A stretch of DNA of 64,000 nt from Pseudomonadota bacterium (GTDB lineage Bacteria; Pseudomonadota; Alphaproteobacteria; Rhizobiales; Hyphomicrobiaceae), in assembly GCA_023423275.1 (NCBI GenBank), contig JAFAFW010000053.1, positions 11,468 through 75,467 on the forward strand, written 5' to 3'. Shown piece after piece: positions 25,622 to 33,235 of the stretch. The notes under the pieces were generated by a model that had not been told where the DNA came from, ran no database searches, and saw nothing but the letters and a program-made list of their open reading frames with translations. Both the position numbers and the translations under genes were made by a program. Position 1 is the stretch's first letter, and the number at the start of each line of letters is the position of its first letter.

Positions 25622-26110
25622 CTAGTCTTCCCTGTAAACGCGTTCACGCCGTTCGTGGCGCTCCTGCGCTTCGAGGCTGAGAGTTGCAATCGGCCTTGCA
25701 TCGAGACGGCGCAATCCGATCGGCTCGCCCGTCTCTTCGCAATAACCGTAGGTCCCATCCTCAATGCGGGCGAGTGCCGCGTCGATCTTGGCGATCAGCT
25801 TGCGATGGCGATCACGCGCCCGCAGTTCGAGCGCACGATCGGTCTCGGACGTCGCGCGATCTGCGAGGTCTGCATGCTGCGTGGAATCGGTATGCAATCC
25901 CTGCAGCGTCTCACGCGTCTGGAGGACGATCTCCTCCTTCCAGTGCAGCAGCTTGTGCCGGAAGTAGGCCCGCTGCCGCTCGTTCATGAAAGGCTCGTCT
26001 TCAGACGGGCGGTAGTTTTCCGGCAGCAACAGGCCGGCCAATGTTGCGTCCGCCTTCGTGGCTTTCGATTTCGCCTTGGCGTCCGACTTGCGGTCCCGTG
26101 TAGTGCTCAT
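25622..26110 (-). CDS. dksA: RNA polymerase-binding transcription factor DksA
   Basis: DksA (162 aa) binds the secondary channel of RNA polymerase and, with ppGpp, controls rRNA and amino-acid promoters. The acidic coiled-coil tip DxxDxA is present as DLADRA (in HADLADRATSETDRA). The C-terminal zinc-finger region reads YGYCEETGEPIGLRRLDARP and keeps only one cysteine, as known for other alphaproteobacterial DksA proteins. The C-terminal helix ends in ATLSLEAQERHERRERVY. A Lys/Ala-rich N-terminal tail of about 25 residues is typical of rhizobial members. The start is ATG 26110. Confidence 0.93.
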   Translation of the reverse strand: MSTTRDRKSDAKAKSKATKADATLAGLLLPENYRPSEDEPFMNERQRAYFRHKLLHWKEEIVLQTRETLQGLHTDSTQHADLADRATSETDRALELRARDRHRKLIAKIDAALARIEDGTYGYCEETGEPIGLRRLDARPIATLSLEAQERHERRERVYRED

Positions 26111-26580
26111 CGTGGTCCTGCAAATGAGGGCTCGAGCGCAGTAACGGTCGACTCGTGCACGGTGGCATAACTTCGCCCGCTTTTAGCTCGGCAACTCGGC
26201 AAGTCAAGATTTTAGCTTGTCCGGATCGGGAGTTGGCGCGGGCGAGCCATGCCAGCTTCGCAGATCGCCGAAAAACCAACAGGTTGTTTCCCTACACATA
26301 TACACGTTTACGTTGTATTTAGATGTTTCCGCTATCTTGAGGTGGCTCGGGCGTGAGGCACCGGCGGGAGCTTGATCGCAGCAAGTCTTCTTCCGAGACG
26401 CCCGGGCGCCCTCTCTGGAGGGGCCGGCGGTATTCTCGCTGCCGCCGGCCCGCCAGCGATCGGCGCGCGCCCGAACCGGAGCGCATTCAGCGTCCTTCTC
26501 CCGGTCCGCCTGACCTTGCTGAGGCCCGGACACCTCTCTAAGGTCTCCGCGCCGGCAAGCACCGAGGGGGCGCTAACAAC
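26111..26580. other. Intergenic region between divergent dksA and moxR
   Basis: About 470 bases. The part near 26280-26340 is clearly AT-richer than its surroundings (TACACATATACACGTTTACG and onward) and is the likely promoter zone, but I could not assign a -35/-10 pair to either gene. No ORF or RNA is supported. Confidence 0.35.
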
Positions 26581-27438
26581 GTGACGACGCGATTCAACGG
26601 AACCGAGAATTACATTGCGACCGAGGATCTGACGGTCGCCGTCAACGCGGCCGTCACCCTGCAGCGCCCTCTGCTTGTCAAAGGAGAGCCAGGAACAGGG
26701 AAAACGATGCTCGCACTGGAAGTGGCACGCGCGCTCGGCGTGCCGATCCTCGAATGGCACATCAAATCCACCACCAAGGCCCAGCAGGGGCTTTACGAGT
26801 ACGACGCCGTCAGCCGCCTGCGCGACAGTCAGCTCGGCGATGCGCGCGTGAAAGACATCGCCAACTACATTCGTCGCGGCAAGCTCTGGGAGGCGTTCGA
26901 AGCGGACGTCCGCCCCGTGCTGCTGATCGATGAAATCGACAAAGCCGATATCGAGTTTCCGAACGACCTGCTGCAGGAACTCGATCGGATGGAATTCTAC
27001 GTCTACGAGACAGGCGAGACGATCAAGGCGCGTAACCGACCAATCGTCATCATCACGTCCAACAACGAGAAGGAGCTGCCCGATGCGTTCCTGCGTCGTT
27101 GTTTCTTCCACTATATCCGGTTTCCGGACGCCGAGACGATGCGCCAGATCGTGGACGTCCACTTCCCCAATATCAAATCGCATCTGGTCTCGGAAGCGCT
27201 GCAGATCTTCTACGACATCCGCGATGTGCCCGGCCTGAAGAAGAAGCCTTCGACGTCGGAGCTTCTCGACTGGATCAAGCTGCTGCTGAATGAGGATATC
27301 ACCGCAGAAACCCTGCGCGAGAGCGATCCGAGGAAGTTGATCCCGCCGCTTGCCGGCGCTCTCATCAAGAACGAGCAGGACGTGCACCTGTTCGAGCGGC
27401 TGGCCTTCATGAGTCGCCGCAAGGACACACGCGGCTAG
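26581..27438 (+). CDS. MoxR-family AAA+ ATPase
   Basis: A 285-aa AAA+ ATPase of the MoxR/RavA clade, chaperone-like ATPases that usually work with a VWA-domain partner on cofactor insertion or complex maturation. Walker A is GEPGTGKT (35-42), Walker B is LLIDEIDKAD near residue 120, sensor 1 is IVIITSNNEKELPDAFLRRC. The C-terminal lid includes DVPGLKKKPSTSELLDWIKLL, characteristic of the CoxD-like subgroup. The start is a GTG at 26581 behind GAGGGGGCG. In most genomes a CoxE-like VWA gene follows; here an unrelated membrane-anchored protein follows instead. Confidence 0.9.
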   Translation: MTTRFNGTENYIATEDLTVAVNAAVTLQRPLLVKGEPGTGKTMLALEVARALGVPILEWHIKSTTKAQQGLYEYDAVSRLRDSQLGDARVKDIANYIRRGKLWEAFEADVRPVLLIDEIDKADIEFPNDLLQELDRMEFYVYETGETIKARNRPIVIITSNNEKELPDAFLRRCFFHYIRFPDAETMRQIVDVHFPNIKSHLVSEALQIFYDIRDVPGLKKKPSTSELLDWIKLLLNEDITAETLRESDPRKLIPPLAGALIKNEQDVHLFERLAFMSRRKDTRG

Positions 27439-27453
27439 ATGCGTATTAAAATC

Positions 27454-27476
27454 GCGACCGACCTCGGTTTGGTCGC
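27454..27476 (+). terminator. Weak hairpin after moxR
   Basis: GCGACC-N11-GGTCGC, 16 bp past the moxR stop codon, followed by ATTCTCATCTC rather than a U-run. A weak or rho-aided terminator is possible. Confidence 0.25.
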
Positions 27477-27548
27477 ATTCTCATCTCATCCGGGGGCGCA
27501 TCAACCTATCAGCCATGCAGCGATGCAGACCTTTGGGGGAGGACAAAC

Positions 27549-28232
27549 GTGTGTGCGAAATCAGTGGCGCAGCAAATGGCTGAGGACAGCGCCGTATCAA
27601 GCTTGCCGGAGGCCGCCTCGCACGGCGGCACGGTCGCCACGATCGTCTCGCTATGCGCTTTCGTGTTCTCGGGCTTCAGCCTCTATGAAAGCACACTGAA
27701 GCAGCCGCAGCTCGAAACGTTCGTACCGCCCGTCATCCACTACGGCCGCGACGGCGGCGGCAGCACAGAGGTTTTTGCAGTACCGATCACCGTCACCAAC
27801 GACGGCGCGCGCACGTCAACCGTGCTCTCCATGGAACTCGACGTCACTGACAGCTCGGGAAAAACGAAGCGTTATTACAGCGCCTATCTCGGAGAGCATC
27901 CGCGCGATTCCAGCGCCGTGAACCGCGCCTTTGCTCCCGCGACGATCAACGGACGTGACGTCTTTAGCGAGACCGTTCGCTTCTATCCGATGGGAAACCC
28001 GCTGCCGGCCCTGGTTTCCGATGCCGGCACCTACAAATTCAAGCTCACGCTGCGGACAGCCCGGCCCAGCGATCCGGATCTGCTCGATCAGTACTTGCGC
28101 AAGGAGCCGGTCCCGATCGGCTTCGAGCTGACGCTGCCCTGGTTTTCCGATCAGCAGCTCAATTTCCGGCGTGCCACCATTGCCATGCACCAGAAAGACT
28201 GGCAGCCGACGATGGGCGGTGGCGCGAACTGA
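27549..28232 (+). CDS. Membrane-anchored protein of unknown function
   Basis: A 227-aa protein that I do not recognise. One membrane helix near the N-terminus (GTVATIVSLCAFVFSGFSLYES, about 27-48) is followed by an extracytoplasmic beta-rich domain with PITVTNDGARTSTVLSMELDVT, which resembles immunoglobulin-like or CARDB-type folds. The start is a GTG at 27549 behind a strong GGGGGAGG; an ATG at 27576 is in frame. It lies 110 bp after moxR on the same strand with a weak hairpin between. A role as a MoxR client or partner is possible but unsupported by sequence. Confidence 0.6.
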   Translation: MCAKSVAQQMAEDSAVSSLPEAASHGGTVATIVSLCAFVFSGFSLYESTLKQPQLETFVPPVIHYGRDGGGSTEVFAVPITVTNDGARTSTVLSMELDVTDSSGKTKRYYSAYLGEHPRDSSAVNRAFAPATINGRDVFSETVRFYPMGNPLPALVSDAGTYKFKLTLRTARPSDPDLLDQYLRKEPVPIGFELTLPWFSDQQLNFRRATIAMHQKDWQPTMGGGAN

Positions 28233-28263
28233 AGCTGGGCGATAGCGGGCCGACGGAGAAGAA

Positions 28264-28314
28264 AAGATGGCTGGCACGCTCGTAGTAGGAGCGTGCCCGG
28301 ACGGCCGCCATCTT
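28264..28314. terminator. Long bulged hairpin between convergent genes
   Basis: Outer stem AAGATGGC (28264-28271) pairs with GCCATCTT (28307-28314); inner stem GGCACGCTC (28273-28281) pairs with GAGCGTGCC (28289-28297) around a 7-base loop. It fills the gap between a plus-strand and a minus-strand gene, and probably acts as a two-way terminator. Confidence 0.45.
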
Positions 28315-28367
28315 CAACCCTCGCCCCCCCAGCCTCTCCACCGCCCCCGCATGCACTGCAGTGTTCA

Positions 28368-30302
28368 CTAATTGGGCTCTGCAAATTGCCCTAGCGCGGC
28401 GTCAGCGCGCCTGGCCTCGGAGATTGAATCATACTTCGACAACACACGGCGCGCCTGATCCGCCACAGCGTCAGCCATCGCCGCCTGCCCCTCGGCTGTC
28501 GGGTGAAACGCGCCCGAATAGGTCGATGCCAGCACGAGCTGGAACCACGCCAGCGTCTTGACCTGCAACACGCGCTCCAGCAGCGATGCTGCGACGTGGA
28601 AATTACCGGTCATGAAGGCGTCGTTAGGCGTGCGGAACCAGCGTTGCCGTGAGCTGTAGGGCCGGTAATCGGCTGGGTTGTAGGGCTGCCAGATGCCCCC
28701 GACCTTACGCGGCAATCGCAGATCGTCCGCGGTGGAGAAGGCAGAATCCGTCCAGCCCGCGCAGATGCCGCGGCCCAGAAAGTCCTTGCGGTGCCGCTCG
28801 ACATAGGTCCAGCCATGCTCGCGGGCGGCTTTGCCCATGATCGTGTTGAGACGCCCCGCGAGTTCGCTGCTTTCCCGGGTCTTTTCGGCGCTGAGGCGGA
28901 AATCGCGCAGCACGTCCATGCCGGCGCGGCCATCAGGACAGACCGTGCTGCCGTCTTCCAGCAGCGCGAGCCCCGGATAAGCCGTCAGGACGATGCGATC
29001 GCTCTCATCCCAGGGAATGTGCAAAATGTAGCGCAGAGCCCTGTTCAGCGACTTGTAGCGGGCATCGAGCAACTGCAGACGCCCTCCGCCGGTCGAAATC
29101 CCCTCGATCTGTCCCAGCCAGCCACCCAGTCGTTTCAGCGAGGACTTGTCGGCCAGCACGGCGTCCGCGACCAGCCGCGAGAATCCGACGTCATTGCCGC
29201 CGATCGACAGCATCAGAAGGTCGATCTTGCGCGCGTTCTCGGTGTCGCATTTGCGCAGCCTCAGACCCTTGAGCTCAGGAATCTTGCCGACCAGATGATA
29301 GGCTTCCGGCAACTCGTGGACGGGCGCCTTGTGTTGACCGCATTGCGCGTCGGCGATCGCCGAAATCTGCGACCACTCCGGCGGGTTGGGCACCCATTCG
29401 TTGCCCTTGTAACGCAGGAACAGGCCTGTCGTGACCTCGGCGCCGGAACACGCGACCCCGACGAACGTGACAGCCCGGTGAGGATCTTCCAATGAAATTT
29501 GCAGCGCCGCGCGAAGCTGATGCGAGTAGAGGGAGCGGTGGCAGGCCTGATCCAGCCAGCGCGCGTTCTCCCGGATGAATCGCGCGTCGCCCACCTGATC
29601 CCAACTGCCGACGCGGGCCGGATACCCTTCCAGATCGCCACCGTAGCTGGCGCTGCGTTCGCGAGAGAACCGCACGGGAAGATCGGGATTGCCCTCGCCA
29701 GACGCAAAGCTGTCGCCCATGCCGACGATGAACAGGTCGCGAACCCGTGCATCGGTGGTTGCGATCTCCCGTCCGCCGATTTCGACGCTCACGCTCGCGC
29801 CTTCCGGATAGGGAATCTGCAGTTTGACCGGCTCGTTACAGGAACGCGTGATCGCTTGACCACGCCGCGCATCGCGACCGTTTGGCGCCGTCAGCCACGT
29901 ACAATCGACAGCGCCGATGTCGGAAGGGACACCCGTAAGCCCGGCAACAATTGCATGCGACTTGGGATTTACGTAATCCCGCCCGCCTGGGCAGATGTGC
30001 TGGTTTTCCTCCGCCTGCCAACAGGTGCGGCCGAGAACGATCGAGCTCCAGCCGTCGGCGTGCCGTGCAGCCAGAACGCGCTCGGCCGACAGGATGGGCG
30101 AACGGTGCTGGTCATCGCTCAACGACTCGAAAACGGCGCGATGCACCTGCGTATCGGACGGATCGGCGAAGAACCGAAACGGATTTTCGAGGCGCCACGA
30201 GATTTGAGGTTGCGGTCCGGCTTGCGCCATGGCGAGCCCGGGCGTAAACGCGGCAGCCGCAAGAATGGCCAGAATACCGGCCAGCCGGCTCATCTTCGGC
30301 AT
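28368..30302 (-). CDS. Secreted SGNH/GDSL-family hydrolase (large)
   Basis: A 644-aa exported protein with a signal peptide at about 1-26 (LAGILAILAAAAFTPGLAMA, cleavage before QAGPQ). The esterase-like SGNH domain occupies the C-terminal two thirds: block I is IVGMGDSFASGEGNPDLP with the nucleophile Ser, block III is LLMLSIGGNDVGFSRL, and block V is SGAFHPTAEGQ with the catalytic His. In block V the usual Asp three residues before His is Gly, so the enzyme would use a Ser-His dyad. The N-terminal about 190 residues are a beta-rich domain of unknown role. The ATG at 30302 is chosen because GGGGGTGAG precedes it at good spacing; a GTG lies 6 bp upstream. It ends the secDF-associated run of minus-strand genes. 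Substrate unknown. Confidence 0.75.
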   Translation of the reverse strand: MPKMSRLAGILAILAAAAFTPGLAMAQAGPQPQISWRLENPFRFFADPSDTQVHRAVFESLSDDQHRSPILSAERVLAARHADGWSSIVLGRTCWQAEENQHICPGGRDYVNPKSHAIVAGLTGVPSDIGAVDCTWLTAPNGRDARRGQAITRSCNEPVKLQIPYPEGASVSVEIGGREIATTDARVRDLFIVGMGDSFASGEGNPDLPVRFSRERSASYGGDLEGYPARVGSWDQVGDARFIRENARWLDQACHRSLYSHQLRAALQISLEDPHRAVTFVGVACSGAEVTTGLFLRYKGNEWVPNPPEWSQISAIADAQCGQHKAPVHELPEAYHLVGKIPELKGLRLRKCDTENARKIDLLMLSIGGNDVGFSRLVADAVLADKSSLKRLGGWLGQIEGISTGGGRLQLLDARYKSLNRALRYILHIPWDESDRIVLTAYPGLALLEDGSTVCPDGRAGMDVLRDFRLSAEKTRESSELAGRLNTIMGKAAREHGWTYVERHRKDFLGRGICAGWTDSAFSTADDLRLPRKVGGIWQPYNPADYRPYSSRQRWFRTPNDAFMTGNFHVAASLLERVLQVKTLAWFQLVLASTYSGAFHPTAEGQAAMADAVADQARRVLSKYDSISEARRADAALGQFAEPN

Positions 30303-30341
30303 GTGCACATCTCACCCCCGTTCGGCGGGCGTCCAGCCTGA

Positions 30342-31208
30342 TCAGAAGCGTCCCGTCATGTAGCTGCGCCACAGACACCAGACACGGCGCATCGGCGGGA
30401 TGTCGACCGGGTCGCGGAGCTGATCACGCCCCGGCTTCTCAAAAGCGCGCAAATAGGGCTCTACGACGGCGAGCGGCAAGAGTGCGACATGCTGCACGCC
30501 TCGTAAATCGGTCCTGAGCCGGCGAATTTCGATCATATTTTTGCGAGCATCGGCGGCGAGAGCGCTGAAAATGGGGTGCAGCCGCCCCGAGGGTGGCCCT
30601 GCCTTGTACTCGGCCAGGGACAAATCAGCCTCTTCCAGCCGGCTCAAGGGAATGAGCGTCCGCCCTTGAGCCCACAGGGCCGGCGTTTCCAGCAGCAATC
30701 GCGCCAGGCCATAGGCCTTGCCGGCGACCCCGGCCAGACGCCGCGCACTGCCGTTGTCGCTGCCCAGAACGCGCAGAGCCAGTTCGAACAATGCGCCTTC
30801 GGTCTTGGCCAGTTGCGCCGTCAGCATCTGGTCATTGGCAAGCGGCTCATCCGCGAGGCCGAACGCCTGAGCATCCACGAAGCCAATCAAAAGGTGTTTC
30901 GGCAAGCCATGCCGGGACAACGCCGACCGCAAGGCATCCGCGATCGGATGCCCCGTGGGTGGGCTCTCCTGCGGTGCGAGAATGGCATCCCGCCACCACT
31001 GCAGGCGGATCTCCCCCATCATCGGTTCGTGAACATAGGCGGGAATCCGGGCGATCTCGCCGGCGAACGCGGCCAAAGCGATGAGATCTGCGCGAACATT
31101 GCGCGGGCCGAGCAACGCGGCCAGATAGCGGTCGCGCTCCCACGCCCGCGCTGTCAGCCGGAGCATGCTGTCGTCCGGCGTGGCGCGGTGCGTATCGGCC
31201 AGGCTCAC
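30342..31208 (-). CDS. Squalene/phytoene synthase-like protein, probable NDUFAF6-type complex I assembly factor
   Basis: A 288-aa helical protein of the squalene/phytoene synthase superfamily. The recognisable block is GEIRLQWWRDAI (about 64-75), and the later segment KTEGALFELALRVLG corresponds to the second substrate-binding helix. The two Asp-rich DxxxD motifs needed for prenyl-diphosphate chemistry are not present, so catalysis is unlikely. This matches the NDUFAF6 group (mitochondrial complex I assembly), whose bacterial relatives sit in secDF clusters. Its stop side is 40 bp from the SGNH hydrolase, and its start is 2 bp from the PuuD-like gene, which indicates translational coupling. 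Confidence 0.7.
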   Translation of the reverse strand: MSLADTHRATPDDSMLRLTARAWERDRYLAALLGPRNVRADLIALAAFAGEIARIPAYVHEPMMGEIRLQWWRDAILAPQESPPTGHPIADALRSALSRHGLPKHLLIGFVDAQAFGLADEPLANDQMLTAQLAKTEGALFELALRVLGSDNGSARRLAGVAGKAYGLARLLLETPALWAQGRTLIPLSRLEEADLSLAEYKAGPPSGRLHPIFSALAADARKNMIEIRRLRTDLRGVQHVALLPLAVVEPYLRAFEKPGRDQLRDPVDIPPMRRVWCLWRSYMTGRF

Positions 31209-31209
31209 G

Positions 31210-31812
31210 TCAGTAAAGATGCGCCGCGGCGACCATCAGAAACGTCACCGGGATCGAAAGAATGAGATTGAAGCGCGCGAAGATCTTGATCTGCTGACGA
31301 GCCTGATCCTTCACGGCGGCATCGCCCGGCACCTGCCCCAGAACGATCTGCAAGTTCGGCCAGATGATGAAATGCACGAACGCCCACATCGCCAATCCGC
31401 CGAGGATGCCGAGCCACAACAGCAACGTCCGCGACGGCGGGATATAGACCTCGGTCGGAAACACGAACGAGCCCAGCAGATAACCACTGCTGAACAGCAG
31501 CAGCACACCACTCAGCAGCGTCAGATGTGAAGCATGGCGGAACGAGTGCGCAACGCGCGGCACGACAAGCGTCATCAGGCTGCGACGGCCGGCGTCGTCG
31601 GCGGATTGGAGGGCGGAGAGCTGGATGAAATTGACGAACCAGATCAGGCCGACCCACAGGATACCTGCAAACACATGCACCCAGCGCAACAGGAAGGATA
31701 TGAAACCGAGGGCATCCGCGCCCTCGATCGCGAGCCAGAGCACGGCGATCACCGCCGTCAGCCCGGCCCCCGTCAACAAAGCGCGTGCAGGCGTGTCCGT
31801 CATGGCCTTCAT
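31210..31812 (-). CDS. PuuD-like (urate hydroxylase N-terminal-like) membrane protein
   Basis: A 200-aa protein with four or five membrane helices. Segments FLLRWVHVFAGILWVGLIWFVN and RVAHSFRHASHLTLLSGVLLL resemble the membrane part of the urate hydroxylase PuuD / COG3748 family, and the conserved histidines in RWVHVFAG, SFRHASH and FVHFIIWPN could bind heme. It lacks the C-terminal cytochrome c domain of full PuuD, and no purine catabolism gene is nearby, so urate oxidation is doubtful. It sits between the Mth938-like and NDUFAF6-like genes with gaps of 15 and 1 bp. ATG 31812 or 31803 may be used. Confidence 0.7.
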   Translation of the reverse strand: MKAMTDTPARALLTGAGLTAVIAVLWLAIEGADALGFISFLLRWVHVFAGILWVGLIWFVNFIQLSALQSADDAGRRSLMTLVVPRVAHSFRHASHLTLLSGVLLLFSSGYLLGSFVFPTEVYIPPSRTLLLWLGILGGLAMWAFVHFIIWPNLQIVLGQVPGDAAVKDQARQQIKIFARFNLILSIPVTFLMVAAAHLY

Positions 31813-31827
31813 GTCTGCACCTCCCTC

Positions 31828-32205
31828 TCAATCGACGGCGATCAGCGCTGCGGCAACCGGTCGGCGCTCAGCGAGCAAGACGTTATAGGTACGGCATGCG
31901 GCGCCAGTGTCCATCGGCTCAAGACCAAGCCCCGCCGCCTCAAAGCCGTTGCGCAGTTTCAGCGACGGAAAAACCTGCATGCGTCCCGTCCCCAGCAGCA
32001 CGAACAAGATGCCACTTTTGTCAGCCAGGATACGATCGAAAGCCGAAAGCTCAAACTCGGACGGTGAAGTGACATCCCACGCGAAGATGCCGCTGGGCAG
32101 GCATAGAATAGAGCCCTTGTGGCTCATGTCCGCGAAACGGAATCCCCCATTGCCATAGGCATCGATGGGAGCCTGGTATGGATACCGCGCGGAACCATCC
32201 GGCAT
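31828..32205 (-). CDS. Mth938-domain protein (DUF498, NDUFAF3-like)
   Basis: A 125-aa soluble single-domain protein. The fold signature is visible as FRFADMSHKGSILCLPSG near the start, DKSGILFVLLGTGRMQVFP in the centre, and GAACRTYNVLLAERRPVAAAL at the end. This is the family of human NDUFAF3, a complex I assembly factor. It lies 46 bp after secF and 15 bp before the PuuD-like gene, and so belongs to the secDF run. Inference: with the NDUFAF6-like protein encoded two genes on, it helps to assemble the membrane arm of NADH dehydrogenase. Confidence 0.88.
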   Translation of the reverse strand: MPDGSARYPYQAPIDAYGNGGFRFADMSHKGSILCLPSGIFAWDVTSPSEFELSAFDRILADKSGILFVLLGTGRMQVFPSLKLRNGFEAAGLGLEPMDTGAACRTYNVLLAERRPVAAALIAVD

Positions 32206-32251
32206 GACAGTCTCTCGACAGGCCTACCCGCGCGGCTTCGCTGCTGTGAGC

Positions 32252-33220
32252 TTAAGCGCGGGCGCGGGTTTCGGCCGCTGACGCCTTCTTGTTCTCAGTT
32301 CCCGACCAGTCGCGCTTGATTCCAAAATAATCGATCATCGGCGCTGCAACGAACACGGACGAGTAAGTCCCGATGAGGACGCCGAGCAGCATCGCCAAGG
32401 TGAAGTAACGAATGACTTCGCCGCCGAGAATGAATAGCGCCAGCAAGACCACGAGCGTCGTCACGCCTGTCAGGATGGTACGCGAAAGCGTCTCGTTGAT
32501 CGACAGATTGAGCAGCTCGGCCAATTCCATCTTTTTGTATTTCCGCAAATTTTCGCGGATTCGATCGGAAATCACCACGGTATCGTTGACCGAATAGCCC
32601 AGAATTGTCAGCAACGCCGCCACGATCGAGAGGTCGAAACTGAGCTGGAAGAGCGAGAAAATTCCTGCCACCACGACCACATCGTGCGTCAGCGCAACGA
32701 TTGTACCGACGGCAAACTGCCACTCGAAGCGGAACCAGACGTAAAGAATGATGGCGAGGAGAGACGCCAGAACGGCAATCACGCCGGTTGTCCGCAGCTC
32801 ACTGGACACCGCGGGTCCCACCACTTCGATGCGGCGCTGTACGTACCCATCACCCAGGGCCGCAATGACCTTATTGAGCGCTTCCTGTTGGGCTTCCTCG
32901 CCGCCCGGCTGCTGCTCGAGACGGATGAGAACATCATCCGCGGCACCAAATTCCTGGATCTGCACGTCGCCGAGATCGAGGGCGCCCAGCGTGGTTCGCA
33001 TCTGCGCGATATCGATGGGGCCTTTCGTCGACTGCAGCTCGATCATGGAGCCGCCCTTGAAGTCGACGCCATAGTTGAGCCCACGCGTGAACAGCAGCCC
33101 CAGCGACACGACGATCGCAATGAGCGAGAGCGCCACGCAAAGGTTCTTATAACGCATGAACGGCAGACGCAGATCATGCGGGAAAAAGTCGAAGCCTTTG
33201 AAGTCCGGTATGAAGCGCAT
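32252..33220 (-). CDS. secF: Protein translocase subunit SecF
   Basis: Inner-membrane accessory motor of SecYEG (322 aa), which together with SecD uses the proton gradient to pull exported proteins. The first helix is followed by LNYGVDFKGGSMIEL, the periplasmic domain by RIEVVGPAVSSEL, and the conserved helices carry SLFQLSFDLSIVAALLTILGYSVNDTVVISDRIREN, the SecF signature. It follows secD by 15 bp on the same strand. Confidence 0.96.
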   Translation of the reverse strand: MRFIPDFKGFDFFPHDLRLPFMRYKNLCVALSLIAIVVSLGLLFTRGLNYGVDFKGGSMIELQSTKGPIDIAQMRTTLGALDLGDVQIQEFGAADDVLIRLEQQPGGEEAQQEALNKVIAALGDGYVQRRIEVVGPAVSSELRTTGVIAVLASLLAIILYVWFRFEWQFAVGTIVALTHDVVVVAGIFSLFQLSFDLSIVAALLTILGYSVNDTVVISDRIRENLRKYKKMELAELLNLSINETLSRTILTGVTTLVVLLALFILGGEVIRYFTLAMLLGVLIGTYSSVFVAAPMIDYFGIKRDWSGTENKKASAAETRARA

Positions 33221-33235
33221 GCGCGATTATCCTGT

